A stretch of 41,954 bases of DNA. It comes from Anaerolineales bacterium (GTDB taxonomy: Bacteria; Chloroflexota; Anaerolineae; E26-bin7). The notes beneath the pieces are model-generated. The model was not told the origin of the DNA. It saw only the letters and a list, made by a program, of their open reading frames with translations, and made no database searches. This document shows, in pieces, positions 1 to 6,805 of this stretch (its first letter is position 1; each line of letters opens with the position of its first letter). Where the stretch lies: assembly GCA_004377365.1 (NCBI GenBank), contig SOHZ01000202.1, positions 1-41,954 on the forward strand, in the 5' to 3' direction. The position numbers were made by a program, and so were the translations under genes.

Positions 1-32
1 AACATTTGAAGAATAATACCTTTGCGCATGCC

Positions 33-78
33 GTCTAACATGCGGATGGACACCGGCAGGTCATCCGCCGCGTTAGGC
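33..78 (+). other. attC site 1 (short form)
   Basis: R'' core GTCTAAC at 33-39 and R' core GTTAGGC at 72-78 enclose arms containing GCGGATG and CATCCGC that pair with each other. At 46 bp it is shorter than most attC sites. It ends an upstream cassette that is cut by the window edge and opens the cat cassette. Confidence 0.75.
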
Positions 79-132
79 TGCGCAAGAATGATACGAATCG
101 AAGATATTCACTTATCAATCTGGAGGTGAAGT

Positions 133-777
133 ATGCGTCATATTAACCTGGAGACTTGGCCACGACGCGAGCATTTCAGTGTCTTTAGCGCCTGGGGCTA
201 TCCACACTTCAGCTTGTGTGCAAATGTAGACCTGACAGCATTCTATCCTGTTGTCAAGCAGCGTGGCATTTCGTTTAACGTGGCGACAGTGTACGTAATC
301 GCAAGAGCAGCGAACGCCATTCCTGAGTTCCGGTTGCGCATTCGTGCAGGAGAGGTGGTAGAGCACGAAATCGTACACCCAGGCACAACGATTCTAACGA
401 GTGAGGATATATTTACCTTCTGTTCTATTGACTATATTGAGAACTTCTCATTGTTTGCAGCGAGAGCGAAGGAGAAGATCGCTTATGTACAAGAACATCC
501 GACGCTCAAAGACGACCTGGGACGAGACGACCTGTTCTACATGACGGCGATACCATGGGTGTCCTTCACAAGCTTCATGCACCCGCTTGATTTGGATCCA
601 GTGGATTCTGTGCCGCGGTTTGCATGGGGGAAGTTCTTCGAGGATGGCGAGCTCTTGAAGATGCCGTTAAGTGTGCAAGGACATCATGCACTTATGGATG
701 GACTACACATGGGGAGGTTCTATGCAGAAGTGCAAGAGTACTTGCATCATCCTGATGTCGTTCTAGGTGAAGCATAG
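133..777 (+). CDS. CatA-like chloramphenicol O-acetyltransferase (cassette gene)
   Basis: The 214-residue product matches the trimeric type-A chloramphenicol acetyltransferase fold along its whole length. The catalytic motif HHALMDGLH near residues 185-193 carries the general-base histidine and the structural aspartate. Other family landmarks are NVDLTAFYP near residue 33, the IPEFRLRIR segment, FTFCSIDY near residue 96 and PWVSFTSFMHP near residue 140, including the SFTS segment of the active site. The usual family length is 210-220, so the gene is intact. The start is fixed by GGAGGTGA at 122-129. The family transfers acetyl from acetyl-CoA to the 3-hydroxyl of chloramphenicol, in the cytoplasm. 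Whether this divergent member acts on chloramphenicol or on another hydroxylated substrate is inference. It is the only gene between attC 1 and attC 2, and no promoter is evident within its cassette, so expression probably depends on upstream transcription. Confidence 0.88.
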   Translation: MRHINLETWPRREHFSVFSAWGYPHFSLCANVDLTAFYPVVKQRGISFNVATVYVIARAANAIPEFRLRIRAGEVVEHEIVHPGTTILTSEDIFTFCSIDYIENFSLFAARAKEKIAYVQEHPTLKDDLGRDDLFYMTAIPWVSFTSFMHPLDLDPVDSVPRFAWGKFFEDGELLKMPLSVQGHHALMDGLHMGRFYAEVQEYLHHPDVVLGEA

Positions 778-784
778 GCGCGCA

Positions 785-914
785 GCCTAACCCGCGCATG
801 CAGCCGACCGCCTGATCGAGGATTTGATTGTTGCCGGTCTTGGTTATGTGGCGAGTCTTTGATTGATTGGCACGTTGTTTCACCCGGCGGCGGCTGATGC
901 GCCATCCGTTAGGC
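785..914 (+). other. attC site 2
   Basis: R'' GCCTAAC at 785-791 and R' GTTAGGC at 908-914 are exact inverse complements. The arm beginning GCGCATGCAGCCG at 794 pairs with CGGCTGATGCGC near 891-902, leaving one extra G unpaired. Such an extrahelical base sets strand polarity in attC hairpins. Total length is 130 bp, in the range of long, VCR-like sites. Confidence 0.85.
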
Positions 915-948
915 GGCATTCCTTCCAAGAGTTTGGTGGAGGATCAAG

Positions 949-1452
949 ATGTTAAGGATTTATCAGATCGAAACGGACGAAGATAGAGTTCATGTTCGTG
1001 AGCTATTTTGGGAATATCTTCAGTGGGCAAATGCAAGACTTGACGAGGAATTCGGTGTCAACTTTGATATCGAATCGATGCTTGACCAGAATATGCTGGA
1101 GCTCGACAAGTTTCTGCCACCATATGGGCGATTGTTGTTGGGAGAATACGAGGGTCAAGTGGTTGGTCTTGCGTGCATGAGGAGGATCCGAGAGGATATT
1201 GGAGAAATCAAACGGATGTACGTTCAGCCAGCGTTTCGCGGGAAAGGAATTGGCCGTGCACTGATTGAAGATCTCATTGCAAAAGCTCGAGAGATCGGCT
1301 ATCCAAGGATCCGGTTGGATAGTACGCGCTTCATGAAAGAAGCCCATTCATTATACAGGTCAGTTGGATTTCAAGAGATTGAGCCGTACCCCGAGAGCGA
1401 GATACCAGAGGAGTTTCAGCAGCATTGGGTCTTTATGGAACTGCAATTGTGA
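949..1452 (+). CDS. GNAT-family N-acetyltransferase (cassette gene)
   Basis: The 167-residue protein is a single GNAT domain. Motif A is visible as KRMYVQPAFRGKGIGRALIE near residues 86-105, where RGKGIG binds the acetyl-CoA pyrophosphate. The preceding beta-strand GLACMRRI and the C-terminal LYRSVGFQEI strand-helix (about residues 131-140) are also typical. The ATG is placed by GGAGG at 938-942, six bases upstream. It occupies the whole cassette between attC 2 and attC 3. GNAT enzymes are common in cassette arrays and may acetylate small molecules, peptides or proteins. The substrate cannot be read from the sequence. Confidence 0.85.
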   Translation: MLRIYQIETDEDRVHVRELFWEYLQWANARLDEEFGVNFDIESMLDQNMLELDKFLPPYGRLLLGEYEGQVVGLACMRRIREDIGEIKRMYVQPAFRGKGIGRALIEDLIAKAREIGYPRIRLDSTRFMKEAHSLYRSVGFQEIEPYPESEIPEEFQQHWVFMELQL

Positions 1453-1483
1453 AGTGCATTGTTTACCTATTGCAGCAAATGCC

Positions 1484-1612
1484 GCCTAACACGCGGTTGG
1501 AGCTGACCTGGCTATCATGGAGCCTTGCGAGGTTGATCGAGCCTGCCAATCGACTTCTAGGAGAGGGGGATGAGCCTGTGTCGCCAGGCAGCTCAACCGT
1601 ATGCCGTTAGCC
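1484..1612 (+). other. attC site 3
   Basis: R'' GCCTAAC is at 1484-1490 and the boundary core GTTAGCC at 1606-1612. The arm CGCGGTTGGAGCTGACCTGG from 1492 pairs with CCAGGCAGCTCAACCG at 1584-1599, with two extra bases (one G, one A) left unpaired. The last six bases, TTAGCC, differ from this site's own R'' complement because they belong to the following cassette. Length is 129 bp. Confidence 0.82.
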
Positions 1613-1679
1613 GGCCTTTGTGTCACAAGTCGCAACGAGGATGCAATAACAGCATTTCAGAGGATTGCGTGGATAGCAG

Positions 1680-2156
1680 ATGACACCGTCAAAATCTAGA
1701 AAGAGAAGACATAGACGCAGCAATAAGCGAAGCGAGTTGGAACGTTTGAGAGCCAAGCTGGAGCAAGGCCCCTTTCGCGACGAGAAGCTTGTCATTGCAC
1801 CCAGCGGACAGGTGAAAATGTCCGAAGTCCTGGGAGACTTTGTGGAGCCGTATATGGACATGGCAGACACTGAGGAAGCTTACCGCAAGCTACTAACGTT
1901 GGCCGTTATGGCCTGGAATGCCTCGTTTCTCCCTGAGAAAGAGCAGGAGGAAATGATAGACAGAGTACTTGCAGCCGGGATACCAGCAGGCAACGATGAA
2001 CTGAGAGCAGGGCTGAAGGGGATCGTGAATATGCTGATCGCCCGGAAGAAGGCTTACTTCTCCGAGTACACACGTAACATAATCGACTTCGAGGTGACGG
2101 ACACGGGAGAGAGCTATCACCTCACTGTGGCGTCTATGGTGAAAGAAGAGCCGTGA
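1680..2156 (+). CDS. Cassette-borne protein of unknown function
   Basis: This 158-residue product is not recognised. The N-terminus (residues 1-30) is strongly basic, with KSRKRRHRRSNKR, and would suit nucleic-acid or membrane-surface contact. Residues 35-120 look mainly helical, with charged heptad-like stretches and a TEEAYRKLLTLAVMAWNASF segment around residues 63-82. The last 25 residues suggest beta strands. There is no signal peptide or membrane segment. The reading frame is blocked by a stop at 1674, and the best ribosome-binding match is AGAGGA about 15 bases before the ATG, so translation signals are weak. It fills its own cassette between attC 3 and the attC 4 half-site, which supports it being a real gene. 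Confidence 0.7.
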   Translation: MTPSKSRKRRHRRSNKRSELERLRAKLEQGPFRDEKLVIAPSGQVKMSEVLGDFVEPYMDMADTEEAYRKLLTLAVMAWNASFLPEKEQEEMIDRVLAAGIPAGNDELRAGLKGIVNMLIARKKAYFSEYTRNIIDFEVTDTGESYHLTVASMVKEEP

Positions 2157-2182
2157 GGGTCTGTGTAATGGGGATGGAGGCC

Positions 2183-2213
2183 AGCTAACAACTCACTGCC
2201 CGCGACCGCGCCT
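2183..2213 (+). other. attC site 4, left half only
   Basis: AGCTAAC at 2183-2189 follows the 158-residue gene at the position expected for an R'' core and is complementary to that cassette's own left core GTTAGC. The next bases, AACTCACTGCCCGCGACC, look like a left arm, but no matching right arm or GTTRRRY core occurs before the alcohol dehydrogenase. The array therefore appears truncated here, by deletion or by recombination with a non-attC site. Confidence 0.55.
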
Positions 2214-2275
2214 TCGGCGCGCATTGTATCGGCGAGCCTTTCCAATGCACTGGTCATCAAAAAGGAGAAACCTAA

Positions 2276-3319
2276 ATGAAAGCAATGGTATTGAACAAGC
2301 TCTGCAGTCTCGAAGAAAATAAGACCCCGCTGGAACTGATACATCTGCCAGATCCTGTTCCAGGAGAGAAAGAAATCCTGGTAAAAGTCTCAGCCTGTGG
2401 GGTTTGTCATACCGAATTGGATGAAATTGAGGGCAGAACACCCCCACCGCGTCTTCCAGTTGTTCTAGGTCATCAAGTCGTTGGAGTAGTCGAAGGAACC
2501 GGCAGTAAAGCGAGTGCCTTTAAACTTGGAGACAGAGTCGGAATTGCCTGGATCTATTCAGCTTGCGGAAAATGCAAGTTTTGCCTGGAAGGCAATGAGA
2601 ATCTATGTTATAATTTCAAGGCGACAGGCAGGGATGCCAATGGCGGGTATGCTCAGTATATGACTGTTTTAGAAGATTTCGCCTATAATATTCCCGACGC
2701 CTTTTCTGATTTGGAAGCAGCTCCCCTTTTATGTGCTGGCGCCATTGGCTACCGGTCTCTGAGATTAACCGGCCTCAAAGATGGGCAGAATCTGGGACTT
2801 ACCGGATTTGGGGCTTCGGCTTATCTGGTGCTCATGATGGCGAAACATAAATATCCGAAATCTAAGGTCTTTGTCTTTGCTCGGAATGAAAAAGAAAGAC
2901 ATTTTGCTAAAGAACTCGGTGCTGTTTGGGCGGGTGACACTGAAGAAGAATCCCCCGAAAAACTGGATTGTATCATTGACACCACACCGGTGTGGAAACC
3001 GGTAGTTGAAGCTTTGAAGAATTTAGAACGCGGTGGAAGATTGGTGATCAATGCTATTCGTAAAGAAAAAGTGGACAAGGAATATCTTCTACGATTAGAT
3101 TATCCTACCCATCTCTGGTTAGAAAAGGAGATAAAGAGTGTAGCCAATGTGGCGAGGAGTGATGTCAGCGAATTTTTGGAACTGGCGGCCGAAATTCCTA
3201 TCAAACCTGAGGTTCAGGAATTTCCATTGGAAGGAGCAAATGAGGCATTGGTCGAGCTTAAAACGAGAAAAATTCGGGGAGCGAAGGTTTTAAGAATTAA
3301 GAGGGCTGGGCGTGCGTGA
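2276..3319 (+). CDS. Zinc-dependent alcohol dehydrogenase (MDR family)
   Basis: This is a 347-residue medium-chain dehydrogenase with an N-terminal GroES-like domain. Catalytic zinc ligands are C44 in CGVCHTEL, H66 in LGHQVVG and a Cys near 152 in APLLCAGAIGY. The structural zinc lobe has C97, C100, C103 and C111. The Rossmann segment near residue 175 reads GLTGFGASAY, a GxGxxA form of the nucleotide loop. Alcohol dehydrogenases of this class interconvert primary alcohols and aldehydes with NAD(P)H; the substrate is not predictable. AAGGAG at 2261-2266 sets the ATG. Base composition is more AT-rich than the following aspS, and the gene lies directly after the broken attC. It could be the last cassette with its attC lost or the chromosomal flank. 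Confidence 0.88.
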   Translation: MKAMVLNKLCSLEENKTPLELIHLPDPVPGEKEILVKVSACGVCHTELDEIEGRTPPPRLPVVLGHQVVGVVEGTGSKASAFKLGDRVGIAWIYSACGKCKFCLEGNENLCYNFKATGRDANGGYAQYMTVLEDFAYNIPDAFSDLEAAPLLCAGAIGYRSLRLTGLKDGQNLGLTGFGASAYLVLMMAKHKYPKSKVFVFARNEKERHFAKELGAVWAGDTEEESPEKLDCIIDTTPVWKPVVEALKNLERGGRLVINAIRKEKVDKEYLLRLDYPTHLWLEKEIKSVANVARSDVSEFLELAAEIPIKPEVQEFPLEGANEALVELKTRKIRGAKVLRIKRAGRA

Positions 3320-3370
3320 CGTGTTTTGGTTCTCAACGGTGGAGGGAAGCAAAGCGATATCTTGCTCTCG

Positions 3371-3413
3371 AAAAGGCCCGCCTGAGCTCGCGCGCAGGCG
3401 GCTTGTCTTTTTT
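3371..3413 (+). terminator. Rho-independent terminator after the alcohol dehydrogenase
   Basis: CCGCCTG at 3378-3384 pairs with CAGGCGG at 3395-3401 around a 10-base loop, followed by CTTGTCTTTTTT. An A-run precedes the stem. The T-rich tail overlaps the -35 element of the aspS promoter. Confidence 0.75.
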
Positions 3414-3431
3414 GCCCCCCGATAGTATAAT
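3403..3431 (+). promoter_or_regulatory. Sigma-70-type promoter of aspS
   Basis: TTGTCT (3403-3408), a 17-base spacer and a perfect TATAAT (3426-3431). Predicted initiation is near 3438, leaving a very short leader with GAAGGAG at 3444-3450 before the ATG. Confidence 0.75.
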
Positions 3432-3460
3432 ATCGAGAAATCTGAAGGAGAAGTTGATCT

Positions 3461-5257
3461 ATGCTCAAGACTCATACCTGTGGCGAACTGAGGGCCGAAC
3501 ACGAGGGACAGGAAGTAACCCTGGCTGGTTGGGTGCACCGACGGCGTGACCACGGGGGCCTGATCTTTATTGATTTGCGGGACCGGGAGGGGATCACTCA
3601 AGTCGTCTTTAACCCTGAAGCCTCGGCTGAGGCCCATGCTGTGGCTAATCAAATCCGCACGGAGTACGTGCTTCAACTCTGGGGCACGGTCCGTCGTCGG
3701 CCAGAGGGTCTGGACAATCCTAATATGGCCACCGGTGAGATCGAGGTGCTAGCCACCCAGGCGCAGATACTCAACCCGGCCGAGACGCCGCCTTTCTACA
3801 TCAATAAAGAAGAGGAGGTTGACGAAGCTCTGCGTCTCAAATATCGGTATCTCGATTTGCGCCGCCAGCGTATGCAGAAGAACATCATCCTCCGCCACAG
3901 AGTGGTCAAGTTTATCCGTGACTTCCTGGATGAGCGCGGTTTCGTCGAGATTGAGACGCCCATTCTGATCAAGAGCACTCCCGAAGGAGCACGGGACTAC
4001 CTGGTACCCAGTCGGGTTAACCCTGGCCGTTTCTATGCCCTGCCCCAGTCACCCCAGCAACTCAAGCAGTTGCTGATGGTGGCCGGCTTCGAGAAGTATT
4101 TCCAGATCGCCCGCTGTTTCCGCGACGAGGACCTGCGAGCTGACCGCCAGCCAGAGTTCACCCAACTGGACGTTGAGATGTCTTTTGTGGAACAAGAGGA
4201 CATCCTGCGTTTGACGGAGGAGCTTTTCACCTCTCTCGTTGAAACACTAGCCGCCGATGAAAGTGCTGGCGGCCCGGGGCTCAATAAGCGCCTCCTGCAC
4301 AAGCCCTTCCCCCGACTCTTATATCAAGAAGCTATAGAGCGTTACGGCAGTGACAAGCCGGACCTACGGTTCGGTATGCCGTTGGTAGATCTATCCGATC
4401 TATTGACTGGATGTGAGTTTCGGGTCTTCCGTGAGGTGATAAGTAGTGGCGGCCAGGTGAAAGCCATTTGTGCTCCCGGCTGCGCCAGCTACACCAGACG
4501 GCAGACGGATGAACTGGCTGATTTCGTCAAGCGGCATGGAGCCAAAGGGTTGGTATGGTTGGCTCTGAGTACCGAAGGCCCCAGGTCGCCCATAACCAAG
4601 TTCCTCTCCGAAGGAGAACTGGCAAGCATCGTGGCCCAGGCAAATGCGGAGAGAGGTGATCTCATTCTCATGGTAGCCGATGAGCCTGAGGTAGTGGCAG
4701 AGTCCCTGGGAAGCCTGCGGAGGGAGATGGGCCAGAGATTGGGGCTGTTGGATGATAGCGTGTTGGCTTTTGCCTGGATCTTGGATTTCCCGCTGCTGGA
4801 GTGGAATCAGGAGGAGGGGCGCTACAGCGCCGTGCACCACCCCTTTACTTCGGCTGTTGATGAGGATTGGTCCTTGCTGGAAACCGAACCGGGCAGAGTT
4901 CGGGCCAAGGCTTACGACGTCGTTTGTAACGGATGGGAGATTGGAGGCGGCAGCATCAGGATCCATCAACGTGACTTGCAAGACAGAATGTTCAAAGCCC
5001 TGGGGTTATCGCCGGAGCAGGCCCAGGCCCAGTTTGGGCATATGCTCGAAGCTTTTGAATACGGGGCGCCACCCCATGGGGGCATCGCCCCTGGCATTGA
5101 CCGGCTAGTGATGCTCCTGGCTGACGAGCCTAACATCCGCGAGGTGATTGCCTTTCCAAAAACCCAGAGCGCGGTGGATCTGATGACCGGAGCCCCATCG
5201 CCAGTGGCGCAAGCGCAATTGGCTGAGCTACATCTAAAGTTGGCGGACGGCGGATAG
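3461..5257 (+). CDS. aspS: Aspartate-tRNA ligase (bacterial type)
   Basis: The 598-residue product has the full bacterial AspRS layout. Residues 1-110 are the anticodon-binding OB fold ([20 protein letters not shown] near 22-41). The class II catalytic core follows, with motif 2 [18 protein letters not shown] near 219-236. A bacterial GAD-type insertion spans about 285-420, and motif 3 [20 protein letters not shown] is near 544-563. The enzyme charges tRNA-Asp with aspartate. Length is normal (about 590-600) and the start is set by GAAGGAG ten bases upstream. The sequence alone does not decide whether it is discriminating or also charges tRNA-Asn. It has its own promoter and is followed by a 6S-like RNA. 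Confidence 0.97.
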   Translation: MLKTHTCGELRAEHEGQEVTLAGWVHRRRDHGGLIFIDLRDREGITQVVFNPEASAEAHAVANQIRTEYVLQLWGTVRRRPEGLDNPNMATGEIEVLATQAQILNPAETPPFYINKEEEVDEALRLKYRYLDLRRQRMQKNIILRHRVVKFIRDFLDERGFVEIETPILIKSTPEGARDYLVPSRVNPGRFYALPQSPQQLKQLLMVAGFEKYFQIARCFRDEDLRADRQPEFTQLDVEMSFVEQEDILRLTEELFTSLVETLAADESAGGPGLNKRLLHKPFPRLLYQEAIERYGSDKPDLRFGMPLVDLSDLLTGCEFRVFREVISSGGQVKAICAPGCASYTRRQTDELADFVKRHGAKGLVWLALSTEGPRSPITKFLSEGELASIVAQANAERGDLILMVADEPEVVAESLGSLRREMGQRLGLLDDSVLAFAWILDFPLLEWNQEEGRYSAVHHPFTSAVDEDWSLLETEPGRVRAKAYDVVCNGWEIGGGSIRIHQRDLQDRMFKALGLSPEQAQAQFGHMLEAFEYGAPPHGGIAPGIDRLVMLLADEPNIREVIAFPKTQSAVDLMTGAPSPVAQAQLAELHLKLADGG

Positions 5258-5329
5258 CTGATAGCCGATAGAGACAAATCGCGTACCAAAGATGGGCGAT
5301 AGAGCAAGTGAACTGCGAATCGGGAAGAT

Positions 5330-5358
5330 TTGCCTTTTTGCCAACTTTGTGTTAGTAT
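5330..5358 (+). promoter_or_regulatory. Promoter of the 6S-like RNA
   Basis: TTGCCT at 5330-5335, a 17-base spacer and TAGTAT at 5353-5358. Predicted transcription start is near 5365-5367, exactly at the base of the closing stem of the RNA. Confidence 0.65.
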
Positions 5359-5365
5359 ATAGCCG

Positions 5366-5546
5366 AGGACCCTGCTGTGTACGTGATGCGGCTACAGTTT
5401 TGAGCCAACACCTTAAAAAACGGGAGTTGAGCTCTAGAGGGGATGCGGTAGCCTGAAAGGGTAAGGCTGAACCGATAGGTAGATTCCCACCTGCGTAAGC
5501 AGGTTCAAAACCTGAGAAGCACACGGCATGGCGGGGGCATCTTTTT
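5366..5546 (+). ncRNA. ssrS: Probable 6S RNA (RNA polymerase regulator)
   Basis: A transcript of about 180 nt is bounded by a promoter on the left and a U-run on the right. The ends close in a long rod: CCCTGCTGTGT at 5370-5380 pairs, with G-U pairs, with the reverse of the segment ending GGCGGGG near 5536. An interior region with GAGCCAACACC followed by an A-run and CGGGAGTTGAGCTC near 5401-5433 resembles the central part of 6S RNAs. Size, rod-like closure and location next to aspS (the B. subtilis bsrA 6S gene also lies beside aspS) fit 6S RNA, which binds housekeeping RNA polymerase by mimicking an open promoter. No protein-coding frame explains the region. A covariance-model search was not possible here, so the family assignment is tentative. 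Confidence 0.65.
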
Positions 5547-5550
5547 GGAA

Positions 5551-5581
5551 AAGCCACCAGAGTAGAAACTGGTGGTTTTTT
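5551..5581 (+). terminator. Strong intrinsic terminator after the 6S-like RNA
   Basis: CCACCAG at 5554-5560 and CTGGTGG at 5569-5575 form a perfect 7-bp stem, with an 8-base loop and a six-T tail at 5576-5581. An A-rich stretch on the left side could let it act in both directions. Confidence 0.85.
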
Positions 5582-5582
5582 A

Positions 5583-5603
5583 GTACAACTGCCACTGTTG
5601 TAC
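5583..5603. repeat. Short perfect inverted repeat (operator-like)
   Basis: GTACAAC, seven bases, then GTTGTAC. The symmetry and spacing would suit a dimeric repressor site, but it lies about 55 bases upstream of the -35 element of the MBL gene promoter, and no regulator is identifiable. Confidence 0.4.
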
Positions 5604-5809
5604 CACTGTTGCGGTGCAGGTGGTACAGGTGACCATTCCAAGTTTGGTACAGTGGGTCTTGACAGCAGCCCTTCTTTGTGCTATGCTGAGAAGGGGTAAT
5701 CACTCAGACCTCCGGGGCTTCGTCGTGAGCCCTCGGCCTGAGCTCGGGCCGAAGGCTCAGCCGAACGAGTTTAGGCAAAGCTTCAGGCTGCCTGTACCGC
5801 AACAGTGGT
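5602..5809. repeat. Distant 18-bp inverted repeat around the MBL-gene promoter
   Basis: ACCACTGTTGCGGTGCAG at 5602-5619 and CTGTACCGCAACAGTGGT at 5792-5809 are inverse complements at 17 of 18 positions. They enclose the promoter at 5659-5687 and half of the leader. They could be ends of a small non-autonomous element or two copies of a binding sequence. No flanking duplication was seen. Confidence 0.55.
5659..5687 (+). promoter_or_regulatory. Near-consensus promoter for the MBL-fold gene
   Basis: TTGACA at 5659-5664, 17 bases, TATGCT at 5682-5687. The predicted start near 5694 gives an untranslated leader of about 235 nt. Confidence 0.8.
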
Positions 5810-5930
5810 GGTTGAAGCAAGGGTACGAAAGCCCCAAGAGCATATACTGTTGAAACCTCAGAGGTGTCTGGAGTAGTTCTACCCGACCGCCTGAACGCAT
5901 ACGAGTGAAGTAATGAAGATGGAGGTATCC
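5694..5930 (+). promoter_or_regulatory. Long structured leader of unknown type
   Basis: The stretch holds no credible gene. It contains a hairpin GGGCT/AGCCC (about 5718-5734), a hairpin TCGGCC/GGCCGA (about 5734-5754) and a possible long-range pairing of AGACCTC near 5707 with GAGGTGTCT near 5861. GGAGG at 5921-5925 lies at its end, just before the ATG of the hydrolase. It does not show the conserved cores I know for T-box, cobalamin or TPP riboswitches. It may be an undescribed cis-regulatory RNA, or a repeat-derived sequence that happens to fold. Confidence 0.4.
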
Positions 5931-6782
5931 ATGTTGAGGGAGAGGATCTCTGAAGAGATTTATGTTTTCACCAGTGATCTTTACGCTCAGGTGACGGCTG
6001 GAGTTATTGTGACCTCCAGAGGGGCCGTGGTCGTTGATACTTTGCCTTTCCCTCAAGAGACAAGAGAGCTTCTGGCTTTCGTTCAGGAGAGAGGGCTCCG
6101 AGTCTCCTATGTGATCAACACCCATAGCCACGCCGATCACGCCAATGGCAGCTATTTGTTTGAAGAGACTGATTTGGTGGCTCACCAACTTTGTCGTGAG
6201 ATCCTCCGCAAGCATGGTGAAAGAGTTCTTGAGGAAGCCAAATCGGAGACCCCCGAAGTGGCCGATGTCCAACTGCGTTTACCTTCCATCACCTTTGACC
6301 AGGAGGCGATTTTGCACTTGGGTGACAGAACCCTGCATCTCATATCTCTACCTGGTCACACCTCTGACTCGATTGGAGTCTACGTCCAGGAGGACAAAAT
6401 ACTTTTTGCCAGTGACGCGGTGATGCCAGTACCCTACATTGTGGAAGGTGATCGGGCAGCGATGATAGATTCTTTGCGCGTTATTGGCCAGTTGAGCCTG
6501 GAGAACATCGTGCAAGGGCATGGTGAGGTCATCTTGCGGGGCGAGGTCGAGGAGGCCATCAAGACCAGCATACTTTACCTGGAGACCATCTACGAGAAAG
6601 TAAAGGAAGTAGTGGAGGCTGGAGCCCCCCCTGAATCGGCAGCCGAGATCAACATTGAGCAATGCGGCAAGTCTCGTATTCCCTTAAACGGCCTGGTCCA
6701 GCATTTGCATGAGGCAAATCTACTCTATCTCTACGATCTGATGACGGCCCAAGTTGAGAAAGGGCCGAGTATGATCATTTGA
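5931..6782 (+). CDS. MBL-fold metallo-hydrolase
   Basis: The protein has 283 residues from the ATG that follows GGAGG at 5921-5925; an in-frame ATG at 5913 lacks a comparable site. The metallo-beta-lactamase fold is shown by HSHADH at residues 65-70, a later metal histidine in LPGHTSDS near residue 141, FASDAV near 160 and QGHGEV near 199. These residues would hold two metal ions, usually zinc or iron. Members of the superfamily hydrolyse thioesters, lactones, RNA or lactams, or act as glyoxalase II. The closest visual match is to the general cyclase/glyoxalase-like class without a diagnostic substrate motif. There is no signal peptide. It is preceded by a strong promoter and a long leader, which hints at regulated expression. 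Confidence 0.85.
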   Translation: MLRERISEEIYVFTSDLYAQVTAGVIVTSRGAVVVDTLPFPQETRELLAFVQERGLRVSYVINTHSHADHANGSYLFEETDLVAHQLCREILRKHGERVLEEAKSETPEVADVQLRLPSITFDQEAILHLGDRTLHLISLPGHTSDSIGVYVQEDKILFASDAVMPVPYIVEGDRAAMIDSLRVIGQLSLENIVQGHGEVILRGEVEEAIKTSILYLETIYEKVKEVVEAGAPPESAAEINIEQCGKSRIPLNGLVQHLHEANLLYLYDLMTAQVEKGPSMII

Positions 6783-6805
6783 GGGCCAGCTTATCTTATG
6801 TCACG

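Larger units (their letters stand above)
1..2190 (+). mobile_element. Integron gene-cassette array (integrase not in window)
   Basis: Three short, intergenic-poor cassettes on the + strand are separated by attC-like sites at 33-78, 785-914 and 1484-1612, with a half-site at 2183. Each complete site runs from an RYYYAAC-type core (GTCTAAC, GCCTAAC, GCCTAAC) to a GTTRRRY-type core (GTTAGGC, GTTAGGC, GTTAGCC) and has imperfectly paired inner arms with unpaired extra bases. Consistency check: the six bases after the crossover point belong to the next cassette, and the 158-residue cassette begins TTAGCC and ends with AGCTAAC, which is complementary to its own core rather than to the neighbouring GTTAGGC type. 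No intI is present, so this is either the distal end of an integron whose platform lies upstream of base 1 or a CALIN (attC cluster lacking an integrase). Bases 1-32 are the tail of an earlier cassette. Confidence 0.85.
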
